Source: Photorhabdus laumondii subsp. laumondii
GTDB lineage: Bacteria; Pseudomonadota; Gammaproteobacteria; Enterobacterales; Enterobacteriaceae
Direction of reading: 5' to 3'
DNA length: 64,000 nt
Assembly: GCF_003343245.1 (NCBI RefSeq)
Contig: NZ_CP024901.1
Location: forward strand, 4,526,001 to 4,590,000
Of this stretch, positions 20,669 through 31,120 are shown piece by piece (the first letter of the stretch is position 1; every line of letters starts with the position of its first letter). The position numbers and the translations under genes are program-made. The notes under the pieces were generated by a model. That model was not told the origin of the DNA. It searched no databases and saw only the letters and a list, made by a program, of their open reading frames with translations.

Positions 20669-20983
20669 TCAGACAACAATATTACCCCCACGACATGCCG
20701 GTGACGCTAAAACAGTATCCTGTAATTCATTCCACTCTTTTTCTGTGTAGGTATGCAACGCCAAAGCATGAACACCTGCGGCCAACTCTGCCGATAATAC
20801 GCTGTAAACGGAACGATGGCGGTTCAGCATACGTTCACCAGCAAATTTATTACTGATGATGACGACTTTAAAATGGCTTTCAGAACCTATGGGTACATTG
20901 TGACGATAACTTTCATCAATGACCTCAAGATATGAGGGATTAAATGCAACCTGTAATTTCTCTTCTATATCCTGATACACCAT
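20669..20983 (-). CDS. bolA: BolA family protein
   Basis: A 104-residue BolA protein (E. coli 105). BolA is a stationary-phase morphology regulator that binds monothiol glutaredoxin with a shared [2Fe-2S] cluster. Conserved features are the [22 protein letters not shown] block, containing the family FxG-R-H signature, and a histidine in HALALHTYT. It is divergent from yajG, as in E. coli. The gearbox-type promoter known from E. coli bolA was not confidently located in the 240-bp divergent region. Confidence 0.96.
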   Translation of the reverse strand: MVYQDIEEKLQVAFNPSYLEVIDESYRHNVPIGSESHFKVVIISNKFAGERMLNRHRSVYSVLSAELAAGVHALALHTYTEKEWNELQDTVLASPACRGGNIVV

Positions 20984-21226
20984 ATCATTCCCCTTAACCG
21001 CACAGTAGTCATACTGCCAACCATACTAATAATTTTAGTCTATTCTCCATGAGTTATAGCATCAACGCATTAAAATATCTTTCAATCGAATCCCACATCA
21101 TAAGGTTTTTATATGCGTTTACCCCATCAGAGATATGCCATGATCAAAAGGCAGTGCTATTATTGACGTAATTTATGCTATTGATAAGTATTACTGGATA
21201 TCCTTATCACTGATGAGAAAATTAAC

Positions 21227-21805
21227 ATGTTGAAAAGAATCTTATTCCCATTCATTACGCTTTTTCTTCTTGCTGGTTGTGCCGCTCCCAGCAATATCCT
21301 GACTATCGAACCTAAAATTACATTGCCAACAGCAGATCCAACAATGGGCGCGATTACCATCAGTATCAGCGGTGCCGACAATCGTCAGTCTCAGACACTT
21401 GCTCAAGTTAACCGCAATGCAAAGCTGGAAATACTGAAACCCTCCCGTGATCTGCGTTTTCTACTCCAAGAAATCCTGGAAAAACAGATGGCCGCCCGTG
21501 GTTATATGATTGGCTCTCCAGCCAATGCCAATCTGCAAATTATTGTGAACAATCTATATGCAGACGTTAAAGAAGGTAGCCTGCGCCATAATATTTCAAC
21601 AAAAGCCGATATTTCCATCATTAGTACAGCGCAAAATGGCAGTAAACAAGTTAAGAATTACCGCACTAGTTACAATGTACAAGGTCCTTTAGGCGCAACT
21701 AATGAGAAAATTGCTGATGCAGTCAATACTGTATTATCAGAAGTCATAGCAGATATGGCTCAAGATCCTTCCGTCAGTAATTTCATCAAACAAAATGCTC
21801 GCTAA
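21227..21805 (+). CDS. yajG: YajG-like lipoprotein
   Basis: A 192-residue lipoprotein; the signal MLKRILFPFITLFLLAGC ends in the lipobox with acylated C18. The body matches E. coli YajG (192 residues), including RDLRFLLQEILEKQMAARGY and the NLQIIVNNLYADV segment. Function is not known, but in many Gram-negatives yajG lies directly upstream of ampG and may be co-transcribed. A short hairpin in the 53-bp gap could attenuate ampG expression. Confidence 0.93.
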   Translation: MLKRILFPFITLFLLAGCAAPSNILTIEPKITLPTADPTMGAITISISGADNRQSQTLAQVNRNAKLEILKPSRDLRFLLQEILEKQMAARGYMIGSPANANLQIIVNNLYADVKEGSLRHNISTKADISIISTAQNGSKQVKNYRTSYNVQGPLGATNEKIADAVNTVLSEVIADMAQDPSVSNFIKQNAR

Positions 21806-21826
21806 TTAAAGGATTAATTATTTACT

Positions 21827-21848
21827 CTGCCCGCAAAGGGCAGGGTTT
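21827..21848 (+). terminator. Hairpin between yajG and ampG
   Basis: CTGCCC-GCAAA-GGGCAG, followed by GGTTTTG, lies in the 53-bp gap. The ampG ribosome site GGGAGG follows immediately, so partial termination or read-through are both possible. Confidence 0.6.
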
Positions 21849-21858
21849 TGGGAGGCAC

Positions 21859-23337
21859 ATGTCTTATCGTTATCTCACCGTTTTTACCCAACATAATTCA
21901 CGAATTCTGCTTTTACTCGGCTTTGTTTCTGGTTTACCGCTCGCATTGACCGCCAGCACCCTGCAAGCATGGATGACCGTTGAAGACGTTGATCTGAAAA
22001 CAATTGGCTTTTTTTCTCTTGTCGGCCAAGCGTATGTTTTCAAATTTCTTTGGTCCCCTTTTATGGACCGCTTTATCCCCCCTTTTCTTGGACGTCGCCG
22101 TGGTTGGCTACTTGTTACACAGTTATTACTTATAGCCAGTATCGCGGCAATGGGCTTTCTCCAGCCATCTCAACATTTATGGTGGCTAGCCACACTGGCA
22201 GTAACCGTCGCTTTCTGTTCTGCATCACAGGATATCGTCTTTGATGCTTATAAAACCGATTTATTGAGTAGCGAAGAGCGGGGTGTAGGTGCTGCCGTTT
22301 CGGTATTTGGTTATCGATTAGCCATGTTAGTTTCAGGCGGGTTAGCATTATGGATCGCAGACCGCTATATTGGCTGGCAACACACCTACTGGTTGATGGC
22401 TGGACTGATGCTGATTGGCGTCTACGCAACGTTAAAAGCTAGAGAGCCTGAAATTGACGCTCCGTCACCAAAAACACTCCAGCAAGCCGCAATAGAGCCA
22501 TTAGTCGATTTTTTTAATCGCAATAATGCATGGCTGATACTACTGTTAATTGTCATGTATAAAATGGGAGATGCCTTTGCTGCCAGCCTAAGTACCCCAT
22601 TTCTTATCCGAGGTATTGGCTTTGATGCTGGTGAAGTTGGAATGATCAACAAAACGCTGGGATTAGCAGCAACTATCGTTGGTGCATTATATGGTGGTTA
22701 TTTAATGCAACGATGGAGTTTATTCCGCTCACTCATGATCTTTGGCATCCTGCAAGCGATTTCCAATATTGGATACTGGCTGTTATCCATTACTGACAAA
22801 AATATCTACACTATGGGCAGCGCCGTTTTTCTGGAAAATATCTGTGGCGGAATGGGAACCGCTGCATTTGTTGCCCTAATTATGGCGTTATGTCATAAAT
22901 CGTTCTCTGCAACACAATTTGCTTTATTATCTGCTTTATCTGCTGTTGGACGAGTCTATGTCGGCCCAATTGCGGGTTGGTTCGTTGAATTACATGGCTG
23001 GCCAAACTTCTATCTATTCTCTATAGCGGCTTCTGTTCCAGGCTTATTACTGTTATTTATCTGCCGCCAGACTCTGGTTTATACCCAGCGAACTAACGAT
23101 TTTATGCCACGTACTGAATTCAAAAATTCCTATCGTCTAGCGCTTGGCTTACTATCATTAGCAAGCATCTTGCTCACATTCTGGTTATTTACCATCACCA
23201 CCAATGCTCTTAACTGGACTCATGCACCTTATCTGGCCGAAACATTGCTATTATGGGCAGCACAAATTGGTATCACAGGCATCATTCTCGGTAGCTTTCT
23301 AGATTATCTCGCATTAAGAAGGAACAAATTGGCTTAA
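21859..23337 (+). CDS. ampG: Muropeptide permease AmpG
   Basis: A 492-residue major-facilitator permease (E. coli 491) that imports GlcNAc-anhydroMurNAc peptides released from murein turnover. It has about 12-14 hydrophobic segments. The opening SRILLLLGFVSGLPLALTAS and the SSEERGVGAAVSVFGYR loop are typical. Import products feed recycling and, where AmpC is present, signal beta-lactamase induction. A GGAGG site lies 4 nt before the ATG. The gene follows yajG on the same strand. Confidence 0.96.
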   Translation: MSYRYLTVFTQHNSRILLLLGFVSGLPLALTASTLQAWMTVEDVDLKTIGFFSLVGQAYVFKFLWSPFMDRFIPPFLGRRRGWLLVTQLLLIASIAAMGFLQPSQHLWWLATLAVTVAFCSASQDIVFDAYKTDLLSSEERGVGAAVSVFGYRLAMLVSGGLALWIADRYIGWQHTYWLMAGLMLIGVYATLKAREPEIDAPSPKTLQQAAIEPLVDFFNRNNAWLILLLIVMYKMGDAFAASLSTPFLIRGIGFDAGEVGMINKTLGLAATIVGALYGGYLMQRWSLFRSLMIFGILQAISNIGYWLLSITDKNIYTMGSAVFLENICGGMGTAAFVALIMALCHKSFSATQFALLSALSAVGRVYVGPIAGWFVELHGWPNFYLFSIAASVPGLLLLFICRQTLVYTQRTNDFMPRTEFKNSYRLALGLLSLASILLTFWLFTITTNALNWTHAPYLAETLLLWAAQIGITGIILGSFLDYLALRRNKLA

Positions 23338-23413
23338 AAGGCGAAAACATTAAGTTAATTTATTAAAGGTTGACGACGGTCAGCCTTTGATATCTCTGCC
23401 CTCTTTTTAAATA

Positions 23414-23437
23414 TTTAAGTGATAGCGATCACACTTC
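23414..23437. promoter_or_regulatory. CRP-cAMP type binding site upstream of the porin gene
   Basis: AGTGATAGCGATCACA at 23418-23433 carries GTGA-N6-TCAC with near-perfect symmetry to the CRP consensus TGTGA-N6-TCACA (one mismatch in the outer positions). It lies about 155 bp upstream of the porin start and is embedded in AT-rich DNA, suiting an activator site. Confidence 0.75.
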
Positions 23438-23587
23438 AAATAGTCATTTGCCCAAAAGTGCTATTTTCGAGTAATTATTTGATTGTTCAATATTCATATC
23501 CGCGTAGAATCAGACTACCATTTTAAGGGTTATTTAATATAGCTTTGAAACCCAAAACCTCTTTTCATGGATGCGTTAGAGAAATTT

Positions 23588-24349
23588 ATGAGAACAACCA
23601 TTCTGGCTACTGCTTTATTCACCACCGTCTCAGTTCCAGCTTATGCTGAATATCAAGGGGGCTTTGCTAATATCAGCATGAACTACCTCGACTGGACTAG
23701 CCATACCACACACAAGTCAGGGCAAACCTCTCATAAAGACGACTTTGCCTACTTAGAACTGGAAGGCGGAGCCGGATTTAACTGGGGTGAACTATACGGG
23801 TTCTTTGATCTGGAAAATGCTTTCAACAATCAGCATGCTGAACCAGGGGATAACCAAAGATACACTTTTAAAACAACCGGTCGCTTTTATCTGGCTGATA
23901 CAGGTTTCAATCTCTATGGTCATGTTTATGGTACTTATTCGCTCCCAGGTACAGCACATGGCGGGAACTTCCATGAGGTAAATACCCTCTATGGTATTGG
24001 CTACAACACTGATTTCGCTGGTGTCTGGTTCAAACCGTTTGTGGCGCTGCACTATGTTGACCAAACTTTCTACTCCGGTAATAACGGCTATGTCGTTGGT
24101 TGGGTTGCGGGTTACGACTTTCAACTCTGGGAAGAAAAATTCAGCATAACTAACTGGAATGAAATAGAACTTAATCGAAATGAACGCTACGGCAACGGTG
24201 GACGGAATGGTACCAATGGTGCAATAGCGTTATGGTGGACACCTCACCAATCCTTCACAACTGGCATTCAATATCGATATGCCGATCATAAATTGGGTGA
24301 AGACTTCTGGCAGGATGGGATTGTTTACACTATCAAATATAATTTCTAA
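23588..24349 (+). CDS. OmpK/Tsx-family outer-membrane channel
   Basis: A 253-residue outer-membrane beta-barrel of the nucleoside-specific channel (Tsx/OmpK) family. The signal MRTTILATALFTTVSVPAYA is likely cleaved before EYQGG. Alternating amphipathic strands are rich in aromatic residues, and the protein ends in F (YTIKYNF), the BAM recognition signature. The DDFAYLELEGGAGFNWGEL segment resembles OmpK rather than classical Tsx. Start 23588 is preferred over 23567 because the signal begins there and AGAG precedes it. E. coli has no gene here; its tsx sits at nrdR-secF, which is empty in this window. Substrate specificity is inferred only. Confidence 0.82.
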   Translation: MRTTILATALFTTVSVPAYAEYQGGFANISMNYLDWTSHTTHKSGQTSHKDDFAYLELEGGAGFNWGELYGFFDLENAFNNQHAEPGDNQRYTFKTTGRFYLADTGFNLYGHVYGTYSLPGTAHGGNFHEVNTLYGIGYNTDFAGVWFKPFVALHYVDQTFYSGNNGYVVGWVAGYDFQLWEEKFSITNWNEIELNRNERYGNGGRNGTNGAIALWWTPHQSFTTGIQYRYADHKLGEDFWQDGIVYTIKYNF

Positions 24350-24360
24350 TTATTGATTTT

Positions 24361-24391
24361 AATTGTGAGCTATCAAAAGTGGCTCACAATT
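24361..24391 (+). terminator. Terminator-like hairpin after the porin gene
   Basis: AATTGTGAGC and GCTCACAATT form a perfect 10-bp stem with an 11-nt loop 12 bp past the stop, followed by AATTTAATT. The U tract is interrupted, so efficiency is uncertain. Confidence 0.6.
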
Positions 24392-24619
24392 AATTTAATT
24401 CTTAAATAAAATGGCCGCAGTGGAAATTTTTAAAGCAAATTTTTATATTTTTTTCCTCTTCGCTAAAAAATATAAAATAACTTTAGTATAAATTCGTATT
24501 TCCGCCCTATTTCGTTACAATTAAATAACCTTTTCAAGCTAACTTCTGATTAATCCTCCACTTGCATGTGATCCCATCGACATAAAGGGTAACAACCCCT
24601 CAACTAACTATTACAAATG

Positions 24620-24648
24620 TTTACACTCCAGTAGCCTTACCGTAGAAT
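24620..24648 (+). promoter_or_regulatory. Candidate promoter of cyoABCDE
   Basis: TTTACA (24620-24625), a 17-nt spacer, then TAGAAT (24643-24648) make a good sigma-70 promoter about 50 bp before the cyoA start. Confidence 0.65.
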
Positions 24649-24698
24649 GCCCGCACTGATGAAACGACAATAGAGCTTTTGTTATTTGGAGTCGTTAG

Positions 24699-25634
24699 AT
24701 GAGACTTATGAAATACAATAAAGGTATTGGGATATTATCAATACTCGCAGCTACTCTTGTGCTGAGTGGCTGCGATATGGTATTGATGAATCCTAAAGGC
24801 GCCATCGGCGCTGAACAAAAAACGCTGATACTCACGGCTATCGGCCTGATGCTGATCATCGTTATTCCGGTAATCATCATGGCATTCACCTTTGCCCTGC
24901 GTTACCGCGAAGCCAACAGAAGTGCTACCTATCGCCCTAACTGGGCACACTCAAATAAAATTGAGCTGGTAGTATGGACCGTTCCTATCATTATCATTAT
25001 TATTTTAGCAACCATTACTTGGAAAACAACCCACGAGCTTGACCCATATAAGCCACTGGTCAGTGATGAAAAACCAGTGACTATTGAAGTTATCTCTCTT
25101 GATTGGAAATGGCTATTCGTTTACCCGGAGCAAGGTATCGCTACAGTTAACGAAATTGCTTTCCCTTCCGGGGTTCCTATTAACTTCAAAATCACCTCTG
25201 ATTCTGTGATGAACTCATTCTTCATCCCACAGTTAGGTGGTCAAATCTATGCAATGGCTGGTATGCAGACTAAACTTCACTTAATTGCCGATGAACCTGG
25301 CACTTATAAAGGTTTGTCCAGCAGCTATAGTGGCCACGGCTTCTCCGGCATGAAATTTACTGCTACCGCTACCGCAGATCGTGAAGGTTTTGAACAATGG
25401 GTTCAAAAAGTGAAAGCCTCTCCCAAGACCTTGGATACCATGCAGGCATTTAACGAGTTAGCTAAACAAAGCCAGAACCATCCGGTTGAATACTTCTCAA
25501 GCGTTAAGCCTAACCTGTATCAAGACATTATTGCCAAATTTATGGGCAACATGAATATGCATGGCGGCCACGGTACAACGACAGGTCATAACATGAATAT
25601 GAGCGAAACTGCTCATGCCGGAGTTGAGGAATAA
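24699..25634 (+). CDS. cyoA: Cytochrome bo3 ubiquinol oxidase subunit II
   Basis: A 311-residue lipoprotein subunit of the proton-pumping quinol oxidase. The signal ends in the lipobox LSGC with C25 acylated, as in E. coli. Two transmembrane helices follow, then a periplasmic cupredoxin-like domain ([20 protein letters not shown]) that lacks the CuA ligands, as expected for quinol oxidases. The tail is Met/His-rich ([17 protein letters not shown]). It is first in cyoABCDE, and cyoB begins 5 nt after the stop. Confidence 0.98.
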   Translation: MRLMKYNKGIGILSILAATLVLSGCDMVLMNPKGAIGAEQKTLILTAIGLMLIIVIPVIIMAFTFALRYREANRSATYRPNWAHSNKIELVVWTVPIIIIIILATITWKTTHELDPYKPLVSDEKPVTIEVISLDWKWLFVYPEQGIATVNEIAFPSGVPINFKITSDSVMNSFFIPQLGGQIYAMAGMQTKLHLIADEPGTYKGLSSSYSGHGFSGMKFTATATADREGFEQWVQKVKASPKTLDTMQAFNELAKQSQNHPVEYFSSVKPNLYQDIIAKFMGNMNMHGGHGTTTGHNMNMSETAHAGVEE

Positions 25635-25638
25635 AGTA

Positions 25639-27630
25639 ATGTTGGGAAAATTAACACTTGATGCAATCCCATTGCATGAGCCCATTGTCATGGTCACTCT
25701 TGCTGGGATTCTCTTCGCAGGGCTCGCGATTGTCGGAGCCCTGACCTATTTCCGTAAATGGAAATGGCTGTGGAGCGAGTGGTTAACCAGCGTTGACCAC
25801 AAGAAAATCGGTATTATGTACATTATCGTGGCGCTGGTCATGATGCTCCGTGGTTTTGCCGATGCCATCATGATGCGTGGTCAGCAGGCTGTCGCCTCTG
25901 CGGGTGAAGCAGGTTTCCTGCCACCGCATCACTATGACCAGATCTTTACCGCCCACGGCGTCATCATGATTTTCTTCATGGCGACACCTTTTGTTGTCGG
26001 CCTGATGAACATCGTGGTTCCACTACAGATCGGCGCTCGTGACGTGGCATTCCCATTCCTGAACTCACTGAGCTTCTGGTTTTTCGTCGTTGGCGTTGCA
26101 CTGATTAACATCTCTCTGGGTATAGGTGAATTCGCTCAAACTGGCTGGTTAGCTTATCCTCCACTCTCAGGTATAGAATATAGCCCAAGCGTTGGGGTCG
26201 ATTATTGGATATGGAGTCTTCAGATATCCGGTATCGGTACCTTGCTGACTGGCGTTAACTTCTTTGCGACGATCCTGCGTATGCGTGCTCCTGGCATGTC
26301 CATGATGAAAATGCCTGTATTCTCTTGGGCAGCGCTCTGTACTAACGTACTAATCATCGCCGCATTCCCGATTCTGACAGTTACCATTGCCCTGCTAACT
26401 TTTGACCGTTACATGGGTACCCATTTCTTCACCAATGATATGGGCGGTAACATGATGATGTATATCAACCTGATATGGGCTTGGGGTCACCCTGAAGTTT
26501 ATATTCTGGTGTTGCCAGTCTTTGGTGTTTTCTCTGAAGTGACTGCAACGTTCTCGAAAAAACGGCTGTTTGGCTATACATCTCTGGTATGGGCAACCAT
26601 TGCCATCACCGTACTATCGTTTATCGTATGGCTGCATCACTTCTTTACGATGGGCTCCGGGGCGAACGTTAACGCCTTCTTCGGCATAGCCACCATGATT
26701 ATCTCAATTCCGACAGGCGTTAAGATCTTCAACTGGCTGTTCACGATGTATCGAGGCCGTATTGAGTATAAAACACCGATGTTGTGGACCGTTGGCTTCA
26801 TCGTCACCTTCTCTATCGGTGGTATGACTGGCGTTCTGCTGGCAGTTCCAGGTGCAAACTTCGTTCTGCATAACAGCTTATTCCTGATCGCACACTTCCA
26901 TAACGTGATCATCGGTGGTGTTGTCTTCGGTTGTTTCGCTGGTACTGCTTACTGGTTCCCGAAAGCTTTTGGTTTCACACTGAATGAAAAATGGGGTATC
27001 CGCGCATTCTGGTTCTGGATCACCGGCTTCTTTATCGCCTTTATGCCAGTTTACGCGCTCGGATTTATGGGGATGACCCGTCGTATTAGCCAAGATATCA
27101 ACCCTGAATTCCATAATCTGCTGGTCGTCTCCGCGATTGGTGTTGCACTGATTGCCGTTGGTATCCTGTGTCAGGTCATCCAATTCTACGTTAGTATCCG
27201 TGACCGTGACCAAAACCGTGACCTGACCGGTGACCCGTGGGGCGGACGTACTCTGGAGTGGGCAACATCTTCTCCACCACCGTTTTATAACTTTGCTGAC
27301 GTTCCACATGTTCAAACCCGTGATGCATGGTGGGATATGAAAGAAAAAGGCACTGCTTATAAACGTCCTGCTAAGTATGAAGAAATTCATATGCCTAAAA
27401 ATGCCGGTGCGGGTGTAATTATTGCTGGCTTTACCTTGCTGTTTGGTTTCGCCATGATTTGGCATATCTGGTGGCTGGCTATCGCAAGCTTCGCAGGCAT
27501 GATTATCACTTGGATTGCAAAAAGCTTTGATGAAGATGTTGATTACTACGTACCCGTTGCTGAAGTTGAGCAAATTGAGAATCAGCACCATGAACAAATT
27601 AGCAAGGCAGGTCTGAACCATGTCAACTGA
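25639..27630 (+). CDS. cyoB: Cytochrome bo3 ubiquinol oxidase subunit I
   Basis: A 663-residue catalytic subunit, the same length as in E. coli, with about 15 transmembrane helices. Heme and copper ligands are visible: [10 protein letters not shown] (low-spin heme b), [10 protein letters not shown] with the cross-linked His-Tyr, LHHFFTMG (two CuB histidines), and [10 protein letters not shown] (heme o and b ligands). It oxidises ubiquinol and reduces O2 to water while pumping protons. The start at 25639 matches the E. coli [11 protein letters not shown] opening; eight upstream in-frame codons overlap cyoA. It ends 11 bp inside cyoC. Confidence 0.99.
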   Translation: MLGKLTLDAIPLHEPIVMVTLAGILFAGLAIVGALTYFRKWKWLWSEWLTSVDHKKIGIMYIIVALVMMLRGFADAIMMRGQQAVASAGEAGFLPPHHYDQIFTAHGVIMIFFMATPFVVGLMNIVVPLQIGARDVAFPFLNSLSFWFFVVGVALINISLGIGEFAQTGWLAYPPLSGIEYSPSVGVDYWIWSLQISGIGTLLTGVNFFATILRMRAPGMSMMKMPVFSWAALCTNVLIIAAFPILTVTIALLTFDRYMGTHFFTNDMGGNMMMYINLIWAWGHPEVYILVLPVFGVFSEVTATFSKKRLFGYTSLVWATIAITVLSFIVWLHHFFTMGSGANVNAFFGIATMIISIPTGVKIFNWLFTMYRGRIEYKTPMLWTVGFIVTFSIGGMTGVLLAVPGANFVLHNSLFLIAHFHNVIIGGVVFGCFAGTAYWFPKAFGFTLNEKWGIRAFWFWITGFFIAFMPVYALGFMGMTRRISQDINPEFHNLLVVSAIGVALIAVGILCQVIQFYVSIRDRDQNRDLTGDPWGGRTLEWATSSPPPFYNFADVPHVQTRDAWWDMKEKGTAYKRPAKYEEIHMPKNAGAGVIIAGFTLLFGFAMIWHIWWLAIASFAGMIITWIAKSFDEDVDYYVPVAEVEQIENQHHEQISKAGLNHVN

Positions 27631-28234
27631 AACTATGACTAACCACAATCATGCCCACGAGCATCACGGGCACCACGATGCGGGAGCCACTAAAGTATTC
27701 GGTTTCTGGATCTACTTGATGAGTGACTGTATTTTGTTCGCATGTCTGTTTGCGACTTATGCAGTACTCGTTAACGGAACCGCGGGCGGTCCATCTGGCA
27801 AAGAGATTTTCGGCCTCTCTTTTGTATTGGTTGAAACTTTCCTACTGTTATTCAGTAGTATCACTTATGGCTTTGCCATGTTAGGAATGAACAAAGGAAA
27901 AATCGGCCAGGTTAACGCCTGGCTCGGTATGACTTTCCTGTTCGGCCTTGGCTTCGTAGCGATGGAATTGTACGAATTCCATCACCTGATTGTTGACGGC
28001 CACGGCCCTGACCGCAGTGCGTTCTTGTCCGGATTCTTCGCATTGGTTGCTACTCACGGTATCCACGTTACCTGTGGTCTGGTCTGGATTATTATCATGA
28101 TAATCCAAGTAACCCGCCGCGGTTTAACTGATGTCAATAAAACCCGTCTGAACTGCCTGAGCTTGTTCTGGCACTTCTTGGATGTGGTATGGATCTGTGT
28201 ATTTACCGTTGTTTATCTGTTAGGAGCTATGTAA
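27620..28234 (+). CDS. cyoC: Cytochrome bo3 ubiquinol oxidase subunit III
   Basis: A 204-residue subunit III (E. coli 204) with five transmembrane helices and a His-rich N-terminus ([15 protein letters not shown]). The conserved membrane motif [19 protein letters not shown] is present. It stabilises subunit I and is translationally coupled: its ATG lies inside cyoB and its stop overlaps the cyoD start (TAATG). Confidence 0.98.
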   Translation: MSTETMTNHNHAHEHHGHHDAGATKVFGFWIYLMSDCILFACLFATYAVLVNGTAGGPSGKEIFGLSFVLVETFLLLFSSITYGFAMLGMNKGKIGQVNAWLGMTFLFGLGFVAMELYEFHHLIVDGHGPDRSAFLSGFFALVATHGIHVTCGLVWIIIMIIQVTRRGLTDVNKTRLNCLSLFWHFLDVVWICVFTVVYLLGAM

Positions 28235-28566
28235 TGAGTCATTCTGATACCGCTCATACTGGAGCTAGCCACGGTAGCCTGAAGTCTTATCTGATAGGCT
28301 TCGTTCTTTCGGTGATACTGACAGTGATTCCGTTCTGGATGGTAATGGATGGTTCTGCCTCCCATACGACTATCCTGACAACAGTAGTTGCTCTGGCTGT
28401 GGTGCAGATTATTGTTCATTTTATCTACTTCCTGCACATGAACACTTCGTCAGAAGAGCGCTGGAACTTAGTAGCATTGCTGTTCACCATTTTAATTATC
28501 GGTATTGTTGTTGTTGGCTCACTATGGATTATGTACAACCTCAACATTAATATGATGGTTGATTAA
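28234..28566 (+). CDS. cyoD: Cytochrome bo3 ubiquinol oxidase subunit IV
   Basis: A 110-residue subunit IV (E. coli 109) with three transmembrane helices, needed for CuB assembly. The start at 28234 overlaps the cyoC stop by one base in TAATG. An in-frame upstream extension would run inside cyoC and is rejected. The helix motif [19 protein letters not shown] is typical of the family. Confidence 0.97.
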   Translation: MSHSDTAHTGASHGSLKSYLIGFVLSVILTVIPFWMVMDGSASHTTILTTVVALAVVQIIVHFIYFLHMNTSSEERWNLVALLFTILIIGIVVVGSLWIMYNLNINMMVD

Positions 28567-28578
28567 AGAGCTGCATAT

Positions 28579-29463
28579 ATGATTAAGCAATACCTGCAAG
28601 TAACTAAACCAGGAATTATTTTCGGCAATTTAATTTCTGTGATCGGTGGTTTTCTACTCGCCTCGAAAGGGGTGATTGATTACCCTTTGTTCATCTCGAC
28701 TCTGCTCGGCGTTTCATTAGTCGTGGCTTCTGGTTGTGTATTTAACAACTACATTGACCGTGACATCGATCGGATCATGGAAAGAACAAAAAACCGTGTC
28801 CTTGTAAAAGGACTTATTGATCCGAAAATCAGCCTGATTTACGCATCAATACTGGGTATTGCTGGCATAGTGCTGCTCTATGCAGCAGCCAATGCTTTAG
28901 CAATGCAATTAGCGATTATCGGTTTTGTCGTCTATGTAGGGGTTTACAGCCTCTATATGAAAAGGAAATCTGTTTATGGCACGTTGATCGGCAGTTTGTC
29001 CGGTGCTGCACCTCCGGTTATCGGTTATTGTGCAGTAACTGGTCAGTTTGATACGGGCGCGTTGATCCTGTTACTGATTTTCAGCCTGTGGCAAATGCCG
29101 CACTCCTATGCCATTGCTATTTTTCGTTTCAAAGATTACCAGGCAGCCAATATTCCTGTACTGCCCGTCATTAAAGGCATATCTGTGGCGAAGAACCACA
29201 TTATCCTTTATATCCTGGCATTTATGATTGCAACCCTTATGTTAGCCATCAGCGGTTACGCCGGTTACAAATATTTGGTTGTTGCAGCAGCAGTGAGCGT
29301 CTGGTGGCTAGGAATGGCATTATCCGGTTACAAAACTGATAATGACCGCATTTGGGCTCGTAAATTATTTATATTTTCCATTGTGGCAATCACTTCCCTG
29401 AGTGTCATGATGTCTATTGACCCGCATGTGCCCTCAGAAGCCTTCCTAACTTACGTCCGGTAA
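28579..29463 (+). CDS. cyoE: Protoheme IX farnesyltransferase (heme O synthase)
   Basis: A 294-residue polytopic UbiA-type prenyltransferase (E. coli 296) that attaches farnesyl to heme b to yield heme O for CyoB. The prenyl-diphosphate motifs [18 protein letters not shown] and YSLYMKRKS are intact. It starts 12 nt after cyoD and ends the operon; a hairpin follows. Its farnesyl donor is made by IspA, encoded 6 kb downstream. Confidence 0.98.
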   Translation: MIKQYLQVTKPGIIFGNLISVIGGFLLASKGVIDYPLFISTLLGVSLVVASGCVFNNYIDRDIDRIMERTKNRVLVKGLIDPKISLIYASILGIAGIVLLYAAANALAMQLAIIGFVVYVGVYSLYMKRKSVYGTLIGSLSGAAPPVIGYCAVTGQFDTGALILLLIFSLWQMPHSYAIAIFRFKDYQAANIPVLPVIKGISVAKNHIILYILAFMIATLMLAISGYAGYKYLVVAAAVSVWWLGMALSGYKTDNDRIWARKLFIFSIVAITSLSVMMSIDPHVPSEAFLTYVR

Positions 29464-29469
29464 TTTTTC

Positions 29470-29502
29470 CTGATGGCAGTGGCAATACTCCTCTGCCATC
29501 AG
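29470..29502 (+). terminator. Terminator-like hairpin after cyoE
   Basis: CTGATGGCAG and CTGCCATCAG form a perfect 10-bp stem with a 13-nt loop, followed by TTCTCTC, just after the cyoE stop. Confidence 0.65.
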
Positions 29503-29617
29503 TTCTCTCATCCTAATTTCCCTCTCCTTAATACTTCAATATTATTAATTCAATTAACTATTTACCCCTTATTGAAAACCTATCTACAATGACGCATCAA
29601 AATATTTCGAGGTAATC

Positions 29618-30997
29618 ATGAACGATAATAAAATGACGCCACTTGAGCTTCGGGCGACATGGGGCCTAGGTTCAGTTTTTTCTCTGCGAATGCTAGGTAT
29701 GTTCATGGTTCTTCCTGTATTAACAACCTACGGCCTTCATCTAAAAGATGCCACCGAAACACTTATTGGCATCGCTATTGGCATTTATGGTTTAACCCAA
29801 GCCATTTTCCAAATTCCAGTTGGCCTGCTTTCCGACAAAATTGGCCGTAAGCCCTTAATTATTGGCGGATTATTGCTATTCGTCCTTGGCAGTATTATTG
29901 CTGCTCTCAGTGATTCCATCTGGGGCATAATCATTGGGCGAGCGTTACAAGGCGCTGGAGCGATATCTGCTGCAATTATGGCGCTACTTTCTGATTTAAC
30001 CCGTGAACAAAATCGAACTAAAGCGATGGCTTTTATTGGCATTAGCTTCGGAATAACTTTCGCCATAGCCATTGTACTTGGCCCAATCCTTACGAATGCT
30101 ATTGGATTAAATGGCCTATTTTGGGGAATTACCATTCTGGCCGGTAGTGCCATTCTGATAACACTATTGGCTGTTCCTTCCACAGATAAACACATGCTTA
30201 ACCGTGAATCAGGCATTGTTCGTCACAGTTTCAGTAAGGTTCTGGCTGATAGCCAGTTGCTGAAACTTAACTTTGGCATTCTCAGTTTGCACACTTTGCT
30301 AATGGCAAGTTTTGTCGCCCTTCCTCTGGTGATGCAACAAGCAGGGCTCCCTACCCAGCAACATTGGAAGGTTTACCTGATCACTATGCTAGTTTCATTC
30401 TTATCTGTTTTACCTTTCATTATTTACGCAGAAAAAAAACGCCGCATGAAACAAGTGTTTTCACTGTGTATCACGATGCTGCTGATTGCTGAAATTGTAT
30501 TGTGGGCGGCGGGACATCACTTATGGATGATTTTTATCGGCATACAAATTTTCTTTATTGCTTTCAATGTAATGGAAGCTATCTTGCCATCACTCATCAG
30601 TAAAGAAGCACCAGCGGGTTATAAAGGTACAGCAATGGGTATCTATTCCACCAGCCAATTTTTAGGTGTCGCTTTAGGGGGTGGCCTCGGTGGTTGGTTA
30701 TATGAATTAAAAGGAGCACCGCTGGTATTTGCAGCAGGTATCGTTCTGACAATCATTTGGTTCATTATCAGCACAACAATGAAACAACCTCCTTATGTCA
30801 GCAGTATCAGAATTTCTCTACCAGAAAATATCGTCAATAAGGCATTGCTGGAACAAAAAATTCTTGTTCAGCCCGGCGTTTGCGACGTCGTTATTGTTCC
30901 GGAGGAGCATAGTGCCTACATAAAAGTAGATACTAAGCTGATAAGCAGAGCACAACTTGAACAATTGATAGCTAATAATAATGACACGATAGATTAA
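29618..30997 (+). CDS. yajR: YajR, MFS efflux transporter with C-terminal YAM domain
   Basis: A 459-residue major-facilitator transporter (E. coli 454) with 12 membrane helices and motif A in the GLLSDKIGRKPLI loop. After the last helix a cytosolic ferredoxin-like YAM domain of about 65 residues (ISLPENIVNKALLEQ ... VKVDTKLISRAQLEQL type) is present, a hallmark of YajR. Physiological substrate is unknown. It is monocistronic, convergent with yajQ, and both are followed by a shared hairpin. Confidence 0.94.
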   Translation: MNDNKMTPLELRATWGLGSVFSLRMLGMFMVLPVLTTYGLHLKDATETLIGIAIGIYGLTQAIFQIPVGLLSDKIGRKPLIIGGLLLFVLGSIIAALSDSIWGIIIGRALQGAGAISAAIMALLSDLTREQNRTKAMAFIGISFGITFAIAIVLGPILTNAIGLNGLFWGITILAGSAILITLLAVPSTDKHMLNRESGIVRHSFSKVLADSQLLKLNFGILSLHTLLMASFVALPLVMQQAGLPTQQHWKVYLITMLVSFLSVLPFIIYAEKKRRMKQVFSLCITMLLIAEIVLWAAGHHLWMIFIGIQIFFIAFNVMEAILPSLISKEAPAGYKGTAMGIYSTSQFLGVALGGGLGGWLYELKGAPLVFAAGIVLTIIWFIISTTMKQPPYVSSIRISLPENIVNKALLEQKILVQPGVCDVVIVPEEHSAYIKVDTKLISRAQLEQLIANNNDTID

Positions 30998-31049
30998 GTA
31001 TCAAACCAGATAACCCCTACTCGCTCCGATTCGACATTAAGGTAAATTG

Positions 31050-31083
31050 GGAGTGGGACTCCTGGTCAGGAATATCCCACTCC
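31050..31083. terminator. Shared hairpin between convergent yajR and yajQ
   Basis: GGAGTGGGA pairs with TCCCACTCC, and inside it CTCCT pairs with AGGA, giving a long nearly continuous stem. U tracts are weak on both sides. Confidence 0.6.
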
Positions 31084-31120
31084 ACATTAGGCTAGATATA
31101 TCAATCCATTAGGCGGAAAA

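Larger units (their letters stand above)
24350..24698. promoter_or_regulatory. Porin-cyo intergenic region
   Basis: This 349-bp gap holds the porin terminator-like hairpin (24361-24391), AT-rich DNA, and the cyo promoter (24620-24648). The minus strand shows GTTATTTAATTGTAAC near 24518-24533, resembling spaced ArcA repeats, expected for cyo but too degenerate to assert. No gene is visible. Confidence 0.5.

Noticed and set aside
24361..24391. lac-operator-like sequence AATTGTGAGC..CACAATT
   Set aside because: Symmetry and position after a stop codon fit a terminator hairpin; no lac-type repressor gene or downstream promoter is associated.
26878..27648. 256-codon frame antisense to cyoB
   Set aside because: Lies within cyoB/cyoC coding DNA, has no homology signature and no plausible promoter.
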